Origin: JAKAVN01 sp963734845
GTDB lineage: Bacteria > Desulfobacterota > Binatia > Binatales > Binataceae
Assembly: GCA_963734845.1 (NCBI GenBank)
Contig: CAVTIS010000012.1
Location: 1-64,000 of the forward strand
DNA length: 64,000 bases
Reading direction: 5' to 3'
Below, one piece after another: positions 15,170 to 24,301 of the stretch (the first letter of the stretch is position 1; each line of letters starts with the position of its first letter). Position numbers and translations under genes: made by a program. The notes under the pieces are model-generated. The model made no database searches, was not told where the DNA came from, and saw only the letters and a program-made list of their open reading frames with translations.

Positions 15170-16591
15170 CTAACTGGCTTTGTCGTCCTGCTCGGCTCTG
15201 TCCGCCGGCGCGGACGCAGAATCGTCGAGCTCGGGTTCTTCGAGTTTGCGATAGAGCGTCTTGCGATCGATTTGAAGGATGGCGGCGGCCTCGCGCTTGT
15301 TACCGTTGACCGATCCGAGGATGGCCCGTACATACTCACGTTCGAGGCGGTCGAGGCTGAGGCGCCGATCGACGGCCTCCGCGATTGTCAGCCTGGGCGA
15401 AGCGGTGATGCCGGCAATTCGGGGCGGCAAATCTTTAACCCTGAGCTTGCCGTCGCCGCAGATGAGGACCGCGGTTTGTACAACGTTGTGCAATTCGCGC
15501 ACGTTGCCGGGCCATCGATAGCGCATCAGGCACGCCCGCGCTTCGGCTTCGATCTCGGGTATGGGCTTGCCGGCCTCTGCGCTGGCGCGAGAGAGAAAGT
15601 GCTTCAGTAGCAGCGGGAGATCCTCGGGGCGATCGCGCAGCGGGGGCACCGCCAGGGTCATCGCGGCGAGACGGTAGTAGAGGTCGGATCTGAAGCGTCC
15701 CTGCTCCAGCAGACGCTCGAGGTCGGCGTTGGTGGCGGCGACGACGCGCACGTCGACCGGGGTTTCCTCGGTCGCGCCGACTTGGCGGACCTGCTTGTCC
15801 TCGATGACGCGCAGCAGCTTGGCCTGCAAGCCCATCGGCATTTCGCCGATCTCGTCGAGGAACAGGGTGCCGGCGCGGGCGGCCGCGAAAAGTCCGGTCC
15901 GCGACTGACGCGCGTCGGTGAAGGCGCCGCGAACGTGGCCGAAGAGTTCGCTTTCGATCAGCGCCTCGGGAAGCGCCGCGCAGTTGACCGGTACGAAGGG
16001 GCCCTCGCGGCGCGAGCTTTCGAAATGCAGCGCGCGGGCGAGCAGGTCCTTGCCGGTGCCGCTCTCGCCGGTCAGCAGCACGCTGGCTGGGCTATCGGCG
16101 ATCTGCTTGAGCATTTCCAGCATCGCGACCATCCGTGGATTGGTCGCGATGATGTTGGGGAGACCATAGCTGCGCGCGAGTTCGCCGCGCAGCCGCCGCA
16201 CTTCCTGGCGCAGGCTGCGACTCTCCAGCGCGCGCGCCACCACCAGCAGCAACTCATCGTTGCTGAAGGGTTTCGTGATGTAATCGAACGCGCCGAGCTT
16301 CATCGATTCGACTGCGGTCTGGATCGATCCGAAGGCCGTGATGATGATTACCGGCAGATTGGGGGCGACTCGTTTGAGCTCGAGTTGGAGCTGATGGCCG
16401 CTGAGCCCGCTCATCCGCAGATCCGAGATCAGCACGTCGGGACATTCGCGCTTTACCAGCGTGAGCGCCTCGGCGCCCTGACTCGCGCCGGCTGCGTCGT
16501 AGCCCGCCTCGCGCAGCACGTCACATACGACGGCGGCCATCTCATGGTCGTCGTCAACGACCAGGACCGAAGCCTGTTGCTTGGCGCTCAT
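15170..16591 (-). CDS. NtrC-family sigma-54-dependent response regulator
   Basis: 473 residues in three domains. The receiver (about 8-120) has phospho-acceptor D57 and K107. The AAA+ domain (about 145-380) has Walker A GESGTGKD at 175-182, the sigma-54 contact loop GAFTDA at 222-227 and Walker B 'LFLDEIGEM'. The Fis-type HTH is at about 418-456. It activates sigma-54 RNA polymerase at distant enhancers when phosphorylated. Its start overlaps the stop of the cognate kinase (ATGA). Targets are not apparent locally; I saw no clear -24/-12 promoter nearby. Confidence 0.93.
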   Translation of the reverse strand: MSAKQQASVLVVDDDHEMAAVVCDVLREAGYDAAGASQGAEALTLVKRECPDVLISDLRMSGLSGHQLQLELKRVAPNLPVIIITAFGSIQTAVESMKLGAFDYITKPFSNDELLLVVARALESRSLRQEVRRLRGELARSYGLPNIIATNPRMVAMLEMLKQIADSPASVLLTGESGTGKDLLARALHFESSRREGPFVPVNCAALPEALIESELFGHVRGAFTDARQSRTGLFAAARAGTLFLDEIGEMPMGLQAKLLRVIEDKQVRQVGATEETPVDVRVVAATNADLERLLEQGRFRSDLYYRLAAMTLAVPPLRDRPEDLPLLLKHFLSRASAEAGKPIPEIEAEARACLMRYRWPGNVRELHNVVQTAVLICGDGKLRVKDLPPRIAGITASPRLTIAEAVDRRLSLDRLEREYVRAILGSVNGNKREAAAILQIDRKTLYRKLEEPELDDSASAPADRAEQDDKAS

Positions 16592-18087
16592 CGCGGTAGC
16601 GCCGCGTTCTGGCCGTTGTGCGCTTGGGCGCGCGCTTCGGCCCGCGCGATCGGTATGGTGACAAAAAAGCGCGCGCCTTCGGGGCCGGACTCGAAGCTCA
16701 ACTCGCCGCCGTGGTCGCGCATGATCGACTGGCTGACCGCGAGGCCCATCCCGCTGCCCTTGCCCGGTTCCTTGGTGGTGAAGAACGGGTCGAACACGCG
16801 CGAGCGGACCTGCGGCGGCACGCCGGGCCCGGTATCGGCGAACGTGATACGGGCGCGGCGCTCGTGGTCGATACCGCTGACTTCGGCGACGACCCGCAGC
16901 GTCCCGCCGTCGGGGTCCATCGCGTCGAGCGCGTTGACTGCGAGATTAATGAACACCTGCTGGAGCTGGTCGGCGTCGCACTCGGCCGTGAGCGGACGCT
17001 CGCCGAGTTCGGTGGACAGATGTACCTGGCGGCGGGCGGCCTCAGTTTCGATCAGGCTCATCGCGTGCTCGACGATCCGGCGCAGGTCGCAGGCGGTGCG
17101 GATTGGTTCACGCTCGCGCGCGTAATTGAGCAACATCCGCACGATCCCGGAAATTCGATCGATCTGCTTGATAATGATTTCGAGGCCCTCGTCGAGCTTG
17201 GGCGAGGCGGGGCGGCTGTGCAGCAGGTACTCGGCTCGTGCGCGAATGACGCCCATCGGGGTGCCGATCTCGTGGGCAAGCCCCGAGGCAAGCGTGCCGA
17301 TGGTGGCGAGGCGGTCGGCGTGTTGCAGCCTGCGTTCGAGTTCGAGTTCGCGCCGATGCCGCTCCAGCAGGTCGGCGCCGGCCCGGGTCAGTTGCTGGTC
17401 GAGGCGGCGAAACTCCTCGGTCAGCAGTTCGACTTCGTCGCCGGCCGGGCCGCGTTCCGAGTCGTCCTGATCCGAAAGGCGGGTGACGCGGCGCGATAGT
17501 TCGCTCAATGGACTGGAAACGTAGCGCCGGACCACGAGCGGGATGATCGTCGCGATGAGCGCCATCACCAGTATTGCGGCCGCGACCGAACCCACGGTGC
17601 GGGCCTCCAAATCTTCGCTGATGTCGGTCCAGTCCTGCGCGACCAGCAGGTAACCCTTGCGCTGGCCCGCGAGGGTTATCGGAACCAGCCGGCAGAACCA
17701 TCGCCGTCCTCCAGCCGAGCGCTCGAATTCGGCAGAGCTGTGCGACTTCAACAGGCTGAACTCCGCGGGGCCGGGCGCGAGCTCAGGCGGGAAGCCGGAT
17801 TGATTGTTCCACAGCCTGCCTTGGGTATCGAACAAGGCGCTTAGGGTCGTTCGGTCTCGGCTCATCCGCTTGAGCACGTCGTGAATTTGATCCCATTCAT
17901 TCTCGAGAAGATCGTTTTCCACCGCCGGCACGAGCGCACGCGTGCTCGCGCGGGTCTCGCGCTTGAGGTCGTCAATGTAGGTTCGGGTCGAGCGGGCGAC
18001 GCTCCAGTATGTATACAAAGCCACCACGGGCGTGAGCGCCAGCAGCAGCACGAGAGTAAGACGCGTGCCGACTTTCACGGCCTTCAT
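16588..18087 (-). CDS. Membrane sensor histidine kinase (partner of the NtrC regulator)
   Basis: 499 residues from the ATG at 18087; the frame is open to 18240 but the extra residues are not signal-like. TM1 is at about 8-29, followed by a periplasmic sensor of about 130 residues, and TM2 is at about 165-187. HAMP and coiled coil lead to the HisKA H-box with H272 (LAHEIGTPMG). HATPase motifs are 'NLAVNALDAM', DTGPGVP and 'GKGSGMGLAVS'. It phosphorylates the downstream NtrC-type regulator, with which it overlaps by four bases. The ligand is unknown. Confidence 0.92.
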   Translation of the reverse strand: MKAVKVGTRLTLVLLLALTPVVALYTYWSVARSTRTYIDDLKRETRASTRALVPAVENDLLENEWDQIHDVLKRMSRDRTTLSALFDTQGRLWNNQSGFPPELAPGPAEFSLLKSHSSAEFERSAGGRRWFCRLVPITLAGQRKGYLLVAQDWTDISEDLEARTVGSVAAAILVMALIATIIPLVVRRYVSSPLSELSRRVTRLSDQDDSERGPAGDEVELLTEEFRRLDQQLTRAGADLLERHRRELELERRLQHADRLATIGTLASGLAHEIGTPMGVIRARAEYLLHSRPASPKLDEGLEIIIKQIDRISGIVRMLLNYAREREPIRTACDLRRIVEHAMSLIETEAARRQVHLSTELGERPLTAECDADQLQQVFINLAVNALDAMDPDGGTLRVVAEVSGIDHERRARITFADTGPGVPPQVRSRVFDPFFTTKEPGKGSGMGLAVSQSIMRDHGGELSFESGPEGARFFVTIPIARAEARAQAHNGQNAALPR

Positions 18088-18427
18088 TATAGCCACATCC
18101 CGTTGTCTGGCGCGTATCGGCCCGGCGCCTCCTTCGGCTTTTGCAAACCAGCGGCCAGACAGGTATCTGCAGCATTTCACGGACTTTTCATTATAGAAGG
18201 CTGGAAATTTGGCTGTCGGCGGCGACGAAGCCGGTCTCATCAGACCAAAAGCGGGAGAATTGCCACCGGGGAGCGGAAAATGTCTACACTTCAGCGGCGG
18301 CCGCCTTAAATGGAGAAGTCAGGCCGATAGCGATGCGACGGCAGCGCTAGAGCGATACGCGTTCCTGTGCAGTTGGAGGGCGGCGGCTGGCAGTCGGTTG
18401 GATGTTCGGCGTCTGGACGCGGGAGGC

Positions 18428-18664
18428 TCAGCGTTCGGCGACGATCCAGGCGATGGCCATCATCGCGGACACCACCAGGAGCGTCAGGCCGTTGGCGCTC
18501 AGCCATCGACGTATCTGGCGGCGCGCGGTCCGCAGGCCCGGAGCGGAACTAAGATCGCTGAGCCGACCGAGTCTCTCGCCGACCGCCGCGCGGAGCGTCG
18601 CAAGGAAAGGTCCGCCCCGGCGCCAATGAATGTTGACTGGCCGGCGTGGTCGGCTGGATTTCAT
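18428..18664 (-). CDS. Small single-span membrane protein (tentative)
   Basis: 78 residues; the end forms a hydrophobic helix (NGLTLLVVSAMMAIAWIVAE) after a basic stretch. No family is recognised and there is no strong ribosome site. The 18,088-18,427 interval, upstream of the kinase, shows no other gene. Confidence 0.35.
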   Translation of the reverse strand: MKSSRPRRPVNIHWRRGGPFLATLRAAVGERLGRLSDLSSAPGLRTARRQIRRWLSANGLTLLVVSAMMAIAWIVAER

Positions 18665-18989
18665 AAAGATTGGTCGCCACTAAAATTTCTGATCATCGTG
18701 TAGCGGCAAACAAGAATATCATGCTGTGGCTCAAAAGCCAATAAAGCCTTTATTAAGCAAATATAGATAAATATGCAAGCCGCTGGAGGTTTGTGCCAGA
18801 TCTGATCACCTGTCTCCCAGCCACACCTTCCGTGCGTTCGATCTCCGCGGCGGCTTCAAATCGATTCGCTACCGTTGACGCTCCTAGACTGGCCTCCCGA
18901 CGCGTTGCCCGGTGTCGCGCCTCAGGGCATCGCTCTTGCTCTGTAAGAAGTGGACGAACACGCCCCTTTTCAGAACGGGCAGCCGCCGC
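18665..18989. other. AT-rich leader before the hybrid kinase
   Basis: No gene seen. The stretch 18,690-18,780 is much more AT-rich than its surroundings. It contains a 15-bp dyad, AATAAAG-C-CTTTATT (18740-18754), and AAATATAGATAAATATGC just after it. This may hold the promoter or an operator for the downstream kinase; no exact promoter is claimed. Confidence 0.3.
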
Positions 18990-21900
18990 ATGACCCAGCA
19001 GATGAACAAGCCCTCGAAGAACAGCGAGCGGCTGAAACTCCTAGGCGCGCTCGCCGATGGGCGGGCGCCCTGGCACGAGCGATTCATGGCTACGTTGGCC
19101 TGCGCATCGGAATCCAACTTGCGGCAACTCAACGTGCTGCTGCGGACCGGCCTCGGCGTGGTGTTTCTCTTTGAGGTCGCCGCCTGGCTGGAGATCGTGC
19201 GATTCGATCCCGCGATCCGTTACACGACGCAGCCGTTCTTCATTTTCGATCTCGCTCTGGTGGGCGCAGGATTCCGCCTGACCTACTTCAAGTGGTTCGG
19301 GGCAAACTGGCGTAGCGTCACGATGGCCTTCTGTCTAATCCTGGCTTCCAGCCGGACTCTGTCGGCACTCGTCATTCGGCAGGACGAGCCATTGCTGCTC
19401 GCGCTTTTCGTCCTCGCGCTCGGGACCGCGGTGCTGGTGCCGTGGAGCGCGCGCTGGCAGGGTCTGATTACCCTTATAGGTATGCTTGCTTTCGCGATCG
19501 CCGCGGTGGGCGGTGTGGTCGGGCCGGCTGACCTTCACCGATGGATGGTGCTGGCCGCCGTCGCGGCATTCGCGCTGAGTTTTACGGCGCTGAAGGATCA
19601 ATATCGTGCCCAGGCCATCCTGATCGAAACCTTACTGGATAAGGAAAAGCGCCTGGCCGGAAGCGAAACGATGTTGCGCAAGCTCTTCGACGCGGTTCCG
19701 GATATCGTGACCCTGACCCGTTTCAGCGACGGCAAGCTGCTCGAGGTCAACGAAGAATTTCTTCGACGCTCCGGGCTCAGCCGCGAGCAAGCGCTTGCGA
19801 CCTCGACCCTTGAAGTCGCGGCTTGGAGCAGCATGCAAGTGCGCGCCGCGTATATCGAGCGGCTGAAGGACAAGGGGCACACAAGGAATTACGAGACCGA
19901 ATTTCGATTTCAGGGAGTGCTTGCGCCGTACCTTCTCTCATCCGTGGTGGTTGAGATTGAGGGTGACCTCTATGCGCTCAACATCGCCCGCGATGCCACC
20001 AGTATCAGGGAAAATCAACGCGCGTTGCGCGAAGCCCAGGAGCTTCTGCACGCGCGAGTCGAGGAATTGACCGCGACCGAGGAGCTCTTGCGCAACGAAG
20101 TGGCCTACCGCCGTCAGGCGCAAGCGCGTGTGGCCAAGAGCGAGGCGATACTGCGCAGCATGTTCGACGCCATTCCCGACATCGTCATTACGCAGCTGAA
20201 CGATGCGATCATCGACGTCAATGAGGAGTTCGTAAAACGCACCGGCATCCCGCGCGTGCAGGCGCTGGCGGGGTCGATCAACGACTTTCCCTTTTTCCTC
20301 CGTCGCGAAGACCGCGAGGAATTCCTGCGCCGGGTCAGGGCCGACGGCATAATCACGAATTTCGAGACCGACTTCATCCTCAAAGGCGTCACCGTGCGGC
20401 ACCTCGTTTCCGGTGCGGTGATCGAAACCGAAGAAGGCCCGATCATCTTTGGTGTCTCGCGCGACATTTCCGTGCGCATTCAGATGGAGCAGGAACTAAT
20501 CGCGGCGCGCGAAAAAGCGCTCCACGCGTCGCGAGCCAAATCCGAGTTTCTCTCCAGCATGTCGCACGAGATCCGCACCCCGATGAACGCCATCCTCGGC
20601 ATGGCCGATCTGCTGAGCGACGGCGGCGCACTCGACCCCGAGCAGCGACTCTGCGTCGACACCATGCGCTCCAACGGCAATGCCCTGATGCGTCTGATCG
20701 ACGACATTCTCGACGTCGCCAAGATCGAGAGCGGCCGCTTAAGCCTAGAGTCCGTGAGCTTCGACCTTGAAGACGTCGTCAGCAAGGCGATCGACACGAT
20801 CAGCTTGCGCGCTCATGCCAAGGGCCTCGAACTAACCGTGCGCATCCTGCCCCACGTGCCCCCGAATCTCATCGGCGATCCGTTGCGGCTGCGCCAGATT
20901 CTGATCAACCTGGCCGCCAACGCGATCAAGTTCACCGAGCAGGGAGCGGTGGCGCTCACGGTCGAAAGCCTCTCGCCGGCCGAGGCCTTGCGCCTCGGCT
21001 TTGCGCACAACTCCCCCGAAGGCGAGGAGGCCAAAGCGCGCGCCCCGGCCGCCTGGCTGCGCTTCTCAGTATCGGACACCGGTATCGGAATCGCTGCCGA
21101 CCAACTCGGCGCGATTTTCTCCAGCTTCACTCAGGCCGACACCTCGATCACGCGCCGCTTCGGCGGCTCCGGGCTCGGCCTCACGATCGTGCGGCGCCTG
21201 AGCGAGATGATGGGCGGGCAGGTCGAGGTCGAGAGCGAAGCCGGCCGCGGTTCGATATTTCGGGTTGCCGTTGCCTTTGGGGTCGATACCCGGCCAGTAG
21301 CGGCTCGGACGCGCGGCGCAAACCTGGACCTGCACGGCCTTCGGGTGCTGGTCGTCGATGACAATGAGACCAACCGCCTGATCCTGCGCGAGATGCTCGT
21401 GGGCAATCGCGCCGAGGTTGCTCAAGCCGCCAGCGGCCCGGCGGCGCTCGCTGAACTCGCGCGCGCCCGCGCGGCCCGCCTTCCGTATCGGCTGATGCTG
21501 CTCGACTACCATATGCCCGACATGGATGGGGTGGAGGTCGCGCGCAAAGCGATCGAAGAGGGTTTCCCGCGGGCCTCTCCCGGCGGCCAGGACACCATAA
21601 TTCTGATGCTGACCTCTGACGAGCTGAATTTCAGGCTCGCCCGAATGCGTGAGGCGGGCTTGCACACTTATTTGATCAAGCCGGTCAAGCGCGTCGAGTT
21701 GCTCGAGAAGATACGCCTCCTGCTAAACGGCGGCGACGTCGCCAAATCGCTCCCGGGGCCTGCCGATACGGCAGCGGCTCCCGTCGACACGCGCCCCCTG
21801 CGCATCCTGCTGGCCGAGGATGCGCCGGACAATCGCTTTCTCATCCAGGCTTACTTGAAGAAGCTTCCCTACCAGATCGATATCGCCGAAAACGGACGTG

Positions 21901-22262
21901 TCGCGATCGACAAGTTCAAAGCCCTGCGCCCCGACCTGATGCTGATGGACGTGCAGATGCCTGATATCGACGGGCTCGCCGCCACGCGCGTGATCCGTCA
22001 GTGGGAAAGCGCGCAGGGCCTGCGCGCGACGCCGATAATCGCGCTAACCGCATCGGTGCTCGAAGATGACGTCAGGCGCAGTCTCGCCGCCGGCTGCGAC
22101 GAACACGTCAGCAAGCCGGTCAAGAAGCCGGTCCTGCTGGCCGCGATTCGGAGGGCGACGGCGGCGCGCCGCCCGGAGGTTGGCGCGGAGCTCGATCAGC
22201 CCGGCGCCGCGGACTCGCAACCAGACGGCGAGGCGGCACTGGTAGCCATGCCGCTCGTCTAG
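18990..22262 (+). CDS. Hybrid sensor histidine kinase with two PAS and two receiver domains
   Basis: 1090 residues from the ATG at 18990; a GTG at 18912 is an upstream alternative. About six transmembrane segments lie in residues 45-200. PAS domains are at about 224-334 and 384-494. HisKA has H526 (SMSHEIRTPMNA), and HATPase has N644 and 'SDTGIGI'/'GGSGLGL'. Receiver 1 has D839 (LLDYHMPDMDG) and receiver 2 has D987 (LMDVQMPDIDG). No HPt domain or output domain is present, so phosphate must pass to a separate HPt protein or regulator. The architecture resembles BarA/ArcB-like kinases. Its last four bases overlap the convergent GFA gene. Confidence 0.93.
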   Translation: MTQQMNKPSKNSERLKLLGALADGRAPWHERFMATLACASESNLRQLNVLLRTGLGVVFLFEVAAWLEIVRFDPAIRYTTQPFFIFDLALVGAGFRLTYFKWFGANWRSVTMAFCLILASSRTLSALVIRQDEPLLLALFVLALGTAVLVPWSARWQGLITLIGMLAFAIAAVGGVVGPADLHRWMVLAAVAAFALSFTALKDQYRAQAILIETLLDKEKRLAGSETMLRKLFDAVPDIVTLTRFSDGKLLEVNEEFLRRSGLSREQALATSTLEVAAWSSMQVRAAYIERLKDKGHTRNYETEFRFQGVLAPYLLSSVVVEIEGDLYALNIARDATSIRENQRALREAQELLHARVEELTATEELLRNEVAYRRQAQARVAKSEAILRSMFDAIPDIVITQLNDAIIDVNEEFVKRTGIPRVQALAGSINDFPFFLRREDREEFLRRVRADGIITNFETDFILKGVTVRHLVSGAVIETEEGPIIFGVSRDISVRIQMEQELIAAREKALHASRAKSEFLSSMSHEIRTPMNAILGMADLLSDGGALDPEQRLCVDTMRSNGNALMRLIDDILDVAKIESGRLSLESVSFDLEDVVSKAIDTISLRAHAKGLELTVRILPHVPPNLIGDPLRLRQILINLAANAIKFTEQGAVALTVESLSPAEALRLGFAHNSPEGEEAKARAPAAWLRFSVSDTGIGIAADQLGAIFSSFTQADTSITRRFGGSGLGLTIVRRLSEMMGGQVEVESEAGRGSIFRVAVAFGVDTRPVAARTRGANLDLHGLRVLVVDDNETNRLILREMLVGNRAEVAQAASGPAALAELARARAARLPYRLMLLDYHMPDMDGVEVARKAIEEGFPRASPGGQDTIILMLTSDELNFRLARMREAGLHTYLIKPVKRVELLEKIRLLLNGGDVAKSLPGPADTAAAPVDTRPLRILLAEDAPDNRFLIQAYLKKLPYQIDIAENGRVAIDKFKALRPDLMLMDVQMPDIDGLAATRVIRQWESAQGLRATPIIALTASVLEDDVRRSLAAGCDEHVSKPVKKPVLLAAIRRATAARRPEVGAELDQPGAADSQPDGEAALVAMPLV

Positions 22263-22597
22263 AGACTGCGTCCGTCGAAAGGTTCGATCTTCAGCGCCGA
22301 CGGTTCGACGCCCTCGATGCAGCGGGCATTGACGTATACGCCGTCAGGCGACGAGATGAATGGCGCGCATCCGCAGTTAGGGCAGAAATGATGCTTCACC
22401 GTGCCGCTTTTGAAGGTGTAGGTGGCGAGGTTGGACTCCGGCGTGGCAAGCCGCAGGTTTTCGCGCGGCACGCCCCAGTGCAGATAGCCGCGCATCGTGC
22501 AGATCGAGCAGTTGCACTCCATCACCTGTTTCAAATCGCCCTCGACTTCGAACCGGTTGCGTCCGCAATGGCATCCGCCGCGATGGGTCATGGCCAT
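22259..22597 (-). CDS. GFA/CENP-V family zinc protein
   Basis: 112 residues. Cysteine pattern 'GGCHCGRNRFEVEGD', 'CNCSICTMRGYLHW' and 'HHFCPNCGCAPF' matches the Gfa/CENP-V fold that binds two zinc ions. Named for glutathione-dependent formaldehyde activation, though most members have unproven activity. Length is typical of the single-domain family. It converges with the hybrid kinase. Confidence 0.9.
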   Translation of the reverse strand: MAMTHRGGCHCGRNRFEVEGDLKQVMECNCSICTMRGYLHWGVPRENLRLATPESNLATYTFKSGTVKHHFCPNCGCAPFISSPDGVYVNARCIEGVEPSALKIEPFDGRSL

Positions 22598-22736
22598 AAC
22601 CTCCTGAGCCCAGATTTTTTCTCGCTCGTAGCATCCCGCCCAGGCACTGGCAAGCCCGACGCTCCGCGTGTCGCGAGTCGGTCTCGCGCTCCCGTGCTAC
22701 ACAGCCGTGGCGGCGTCGGATAGACTTCTCAGTCCC

Positions 22737-24044
22737 GTGAGACCTATCGGGCAAGACCGATCGTTGCGGACACCGTGGGATAGCTTCGAGCGCGAGGTGC
22801 TCGAGTACCTGCGCGCGCTCATCCGCTTCGACACCACCAATCCGCCCGGGAACGAGCGCCTCGCCACCGATTTTCTGGCCGCCGCGTTGGGCGCCGAGGG
22901 TATTGCGTCCGTGGTGCTCGAAAAGGAGCCCACCCGCGCCAACCTTGTGGCGCGACTGAAGGGCGGTGGCGCCGGCGGCGCGCCCCTGATGCTGTCCTCG
23001 CATACCGACGTCGTGCCGGTCGAGGCCGCACGATGGAGCCGCGCGCCGTTCGGAGCCGAGCTCGCGGACGGCTGCGTATGGGGCCGTGGCGCGATCGATA
23101 TGAAAGCCAAGGGCGCGATGGATCTTGGCCTGATGCTCGCGCTCGGCCGCGCGGGCGTCGCGCTCAGCCGCGACCTGGTGCTGGCGGCGGTGGCCGACGA
23201 GGAGGCCGGCTCCGAACTCGGTGCCCGTTTCCTGGTCGAGCGGCATCCGGACCTGGTGCGCGCCGGATGGGTGCTCAACGAGGCCGGCGGCTTCACCCTG
23301 CATCTGGGCGGGCGCCGCTATTATCCGATTCAGGTGGCCGAGAAGGGCTATGTGACGGTGAAGATGACCGTCAATGGGCCGCCCGGTCACGGCTCGATCC
23401 CGCGCTCCGATAGCGCCATCGCGGCCCTCGCTGAACTCATCGTGCGAATCAACCGGACTCCGATGCGGATGCGGCTGACGCCGCTGATGCGGCGCACGCT
23501 CGATCAGCTCGGTCTCGATCCGCAAAGCGCGCCGCCTTTGTTTCGCGCGATGATGGCCAACACCGTCGCCCCCACTATTCTGCGCGCCGGCTACAAGGAC
23601 AACGTCATCCCGGGCGAAGCTTCGGTGGTACTCGACGGCCGCACCCTGCCAGGCGAGACGGCCGAGAGCCTGCTCGCCGAGTTGCGCGAGATCGTGGGAC
23701 CGGAACCCGCCTTCGAGGTGCTCAAGTCTGCGCCGCCGGCCGAGGGCAGCGCGGACACGCTACTATTTCGCCTGATCGCGCATCATGTCGAGATGGCGGA
23801 CCCCGGGGCGCGTGCGATCGCCTGGATGCTGCCGGGGGCGACCGACAGCAAGTTCTACGCGCAGCTCGGTGCGACCTGCTATGGGTTCGCACCGGTGCGG
23901 ATCGGTCCGCGGACTCCGTATGGAGCGCTCTATCATGGCAACGACGAACGTATCCCGGTCGACGGCTTTATGTGGGGCCTGCGGCTCTACGCGGAAGTGG
24001 TGCTGAACTTTCTCGGCCTGCGCTTCGACCAGGTATTCAACTAA
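22737..24044 (+). CDS. M20-family metallopeptidase (ArgE/DapE/CPG2-like)
   Basis: About 435 residues from a GTG at 22737; a GTG at 22668 is also in frame. Metal-site motifs are 'MLSSHTDVVPV' (His and Asp), 'GRGAIDMKAKGAMDLG' (bridging Asp), 'VADEEAGSELG' (general base Glu-Glu) and a C-terminal 'YHGNDERIP' His. A lid/dimerisation domain is inserted at about 205-330. The family hydrolyses N-acyl amino acids or peptides. The substrate cannot be set from sequence. It stands alone between convergent neighbours. Confidence 0.92.
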   Translation: MRPIGQDRSLRTPWDSFEREVLEYLRALIRFDTTNPPGNERLATDFLAAALGAEGIASVVLEKEPTRANLVARLKGGGAGGAPLMLSSHTDVVPVEAARWSRAPFGAELADGCVWGRGAIDMKAKGAMDLGLMLALGRAGVALSRDLVLAAVADEEAGSELGARFLVERHPDLVRAGWVLNEAGGFTLHLGGRRYYPIQVAEKGYVTVKMTVNGPPGHGSIPRSDSAIAALAELIVRINRTPMRMRLTPLMRRTLDQLGLDPQSAPPLFRAMMANTVAPTILRAGYKDNVIPGEASVVLDGRTLPGETAESLLAELREIVGPEPAFEVLKSAPPAEGSADTLLFRLIAHHVEMADPGARAIAWMLPGATDSKFYAQLGATCYGFAPVRIGPRTPYGALYHGNDERIPVDGFMWGLRLYAEVVLNFLGLRFDQVFN

Positions 24045-24301
24045 CGTTGGACTAATTCCGAATTCTCTGTCCGTTTAGATTTCATCTTTCCTCGTTTCAA
24101 GAGAGCTGGGCATAGTTATGCGCTCGGCATCTTCTAACCGCGCCTTGACCTGGAAAAGGTCGCCGCGAGTGTCGCGAACGGCGGGAGAGGCTAGTCTGAA
24201 TTCGGCTGTAACGGAGCCACTTGAGGTGGTTCTCCCTAACCCTCGCCTGGTCCAAGGAGAGGGGAGCACAGTGTCGAATTAACACGGCTAAGGAGATCCC
24301 G

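Noticed and set aside
15782..17125. 447-residue plus-strand ORF antisense to the NtrC regulator and kinase
   Set aside because: It mirrors the codon pattern of the real genes on the other strand; high GC leaves long open antisense frames. No ribosome site, no domain.
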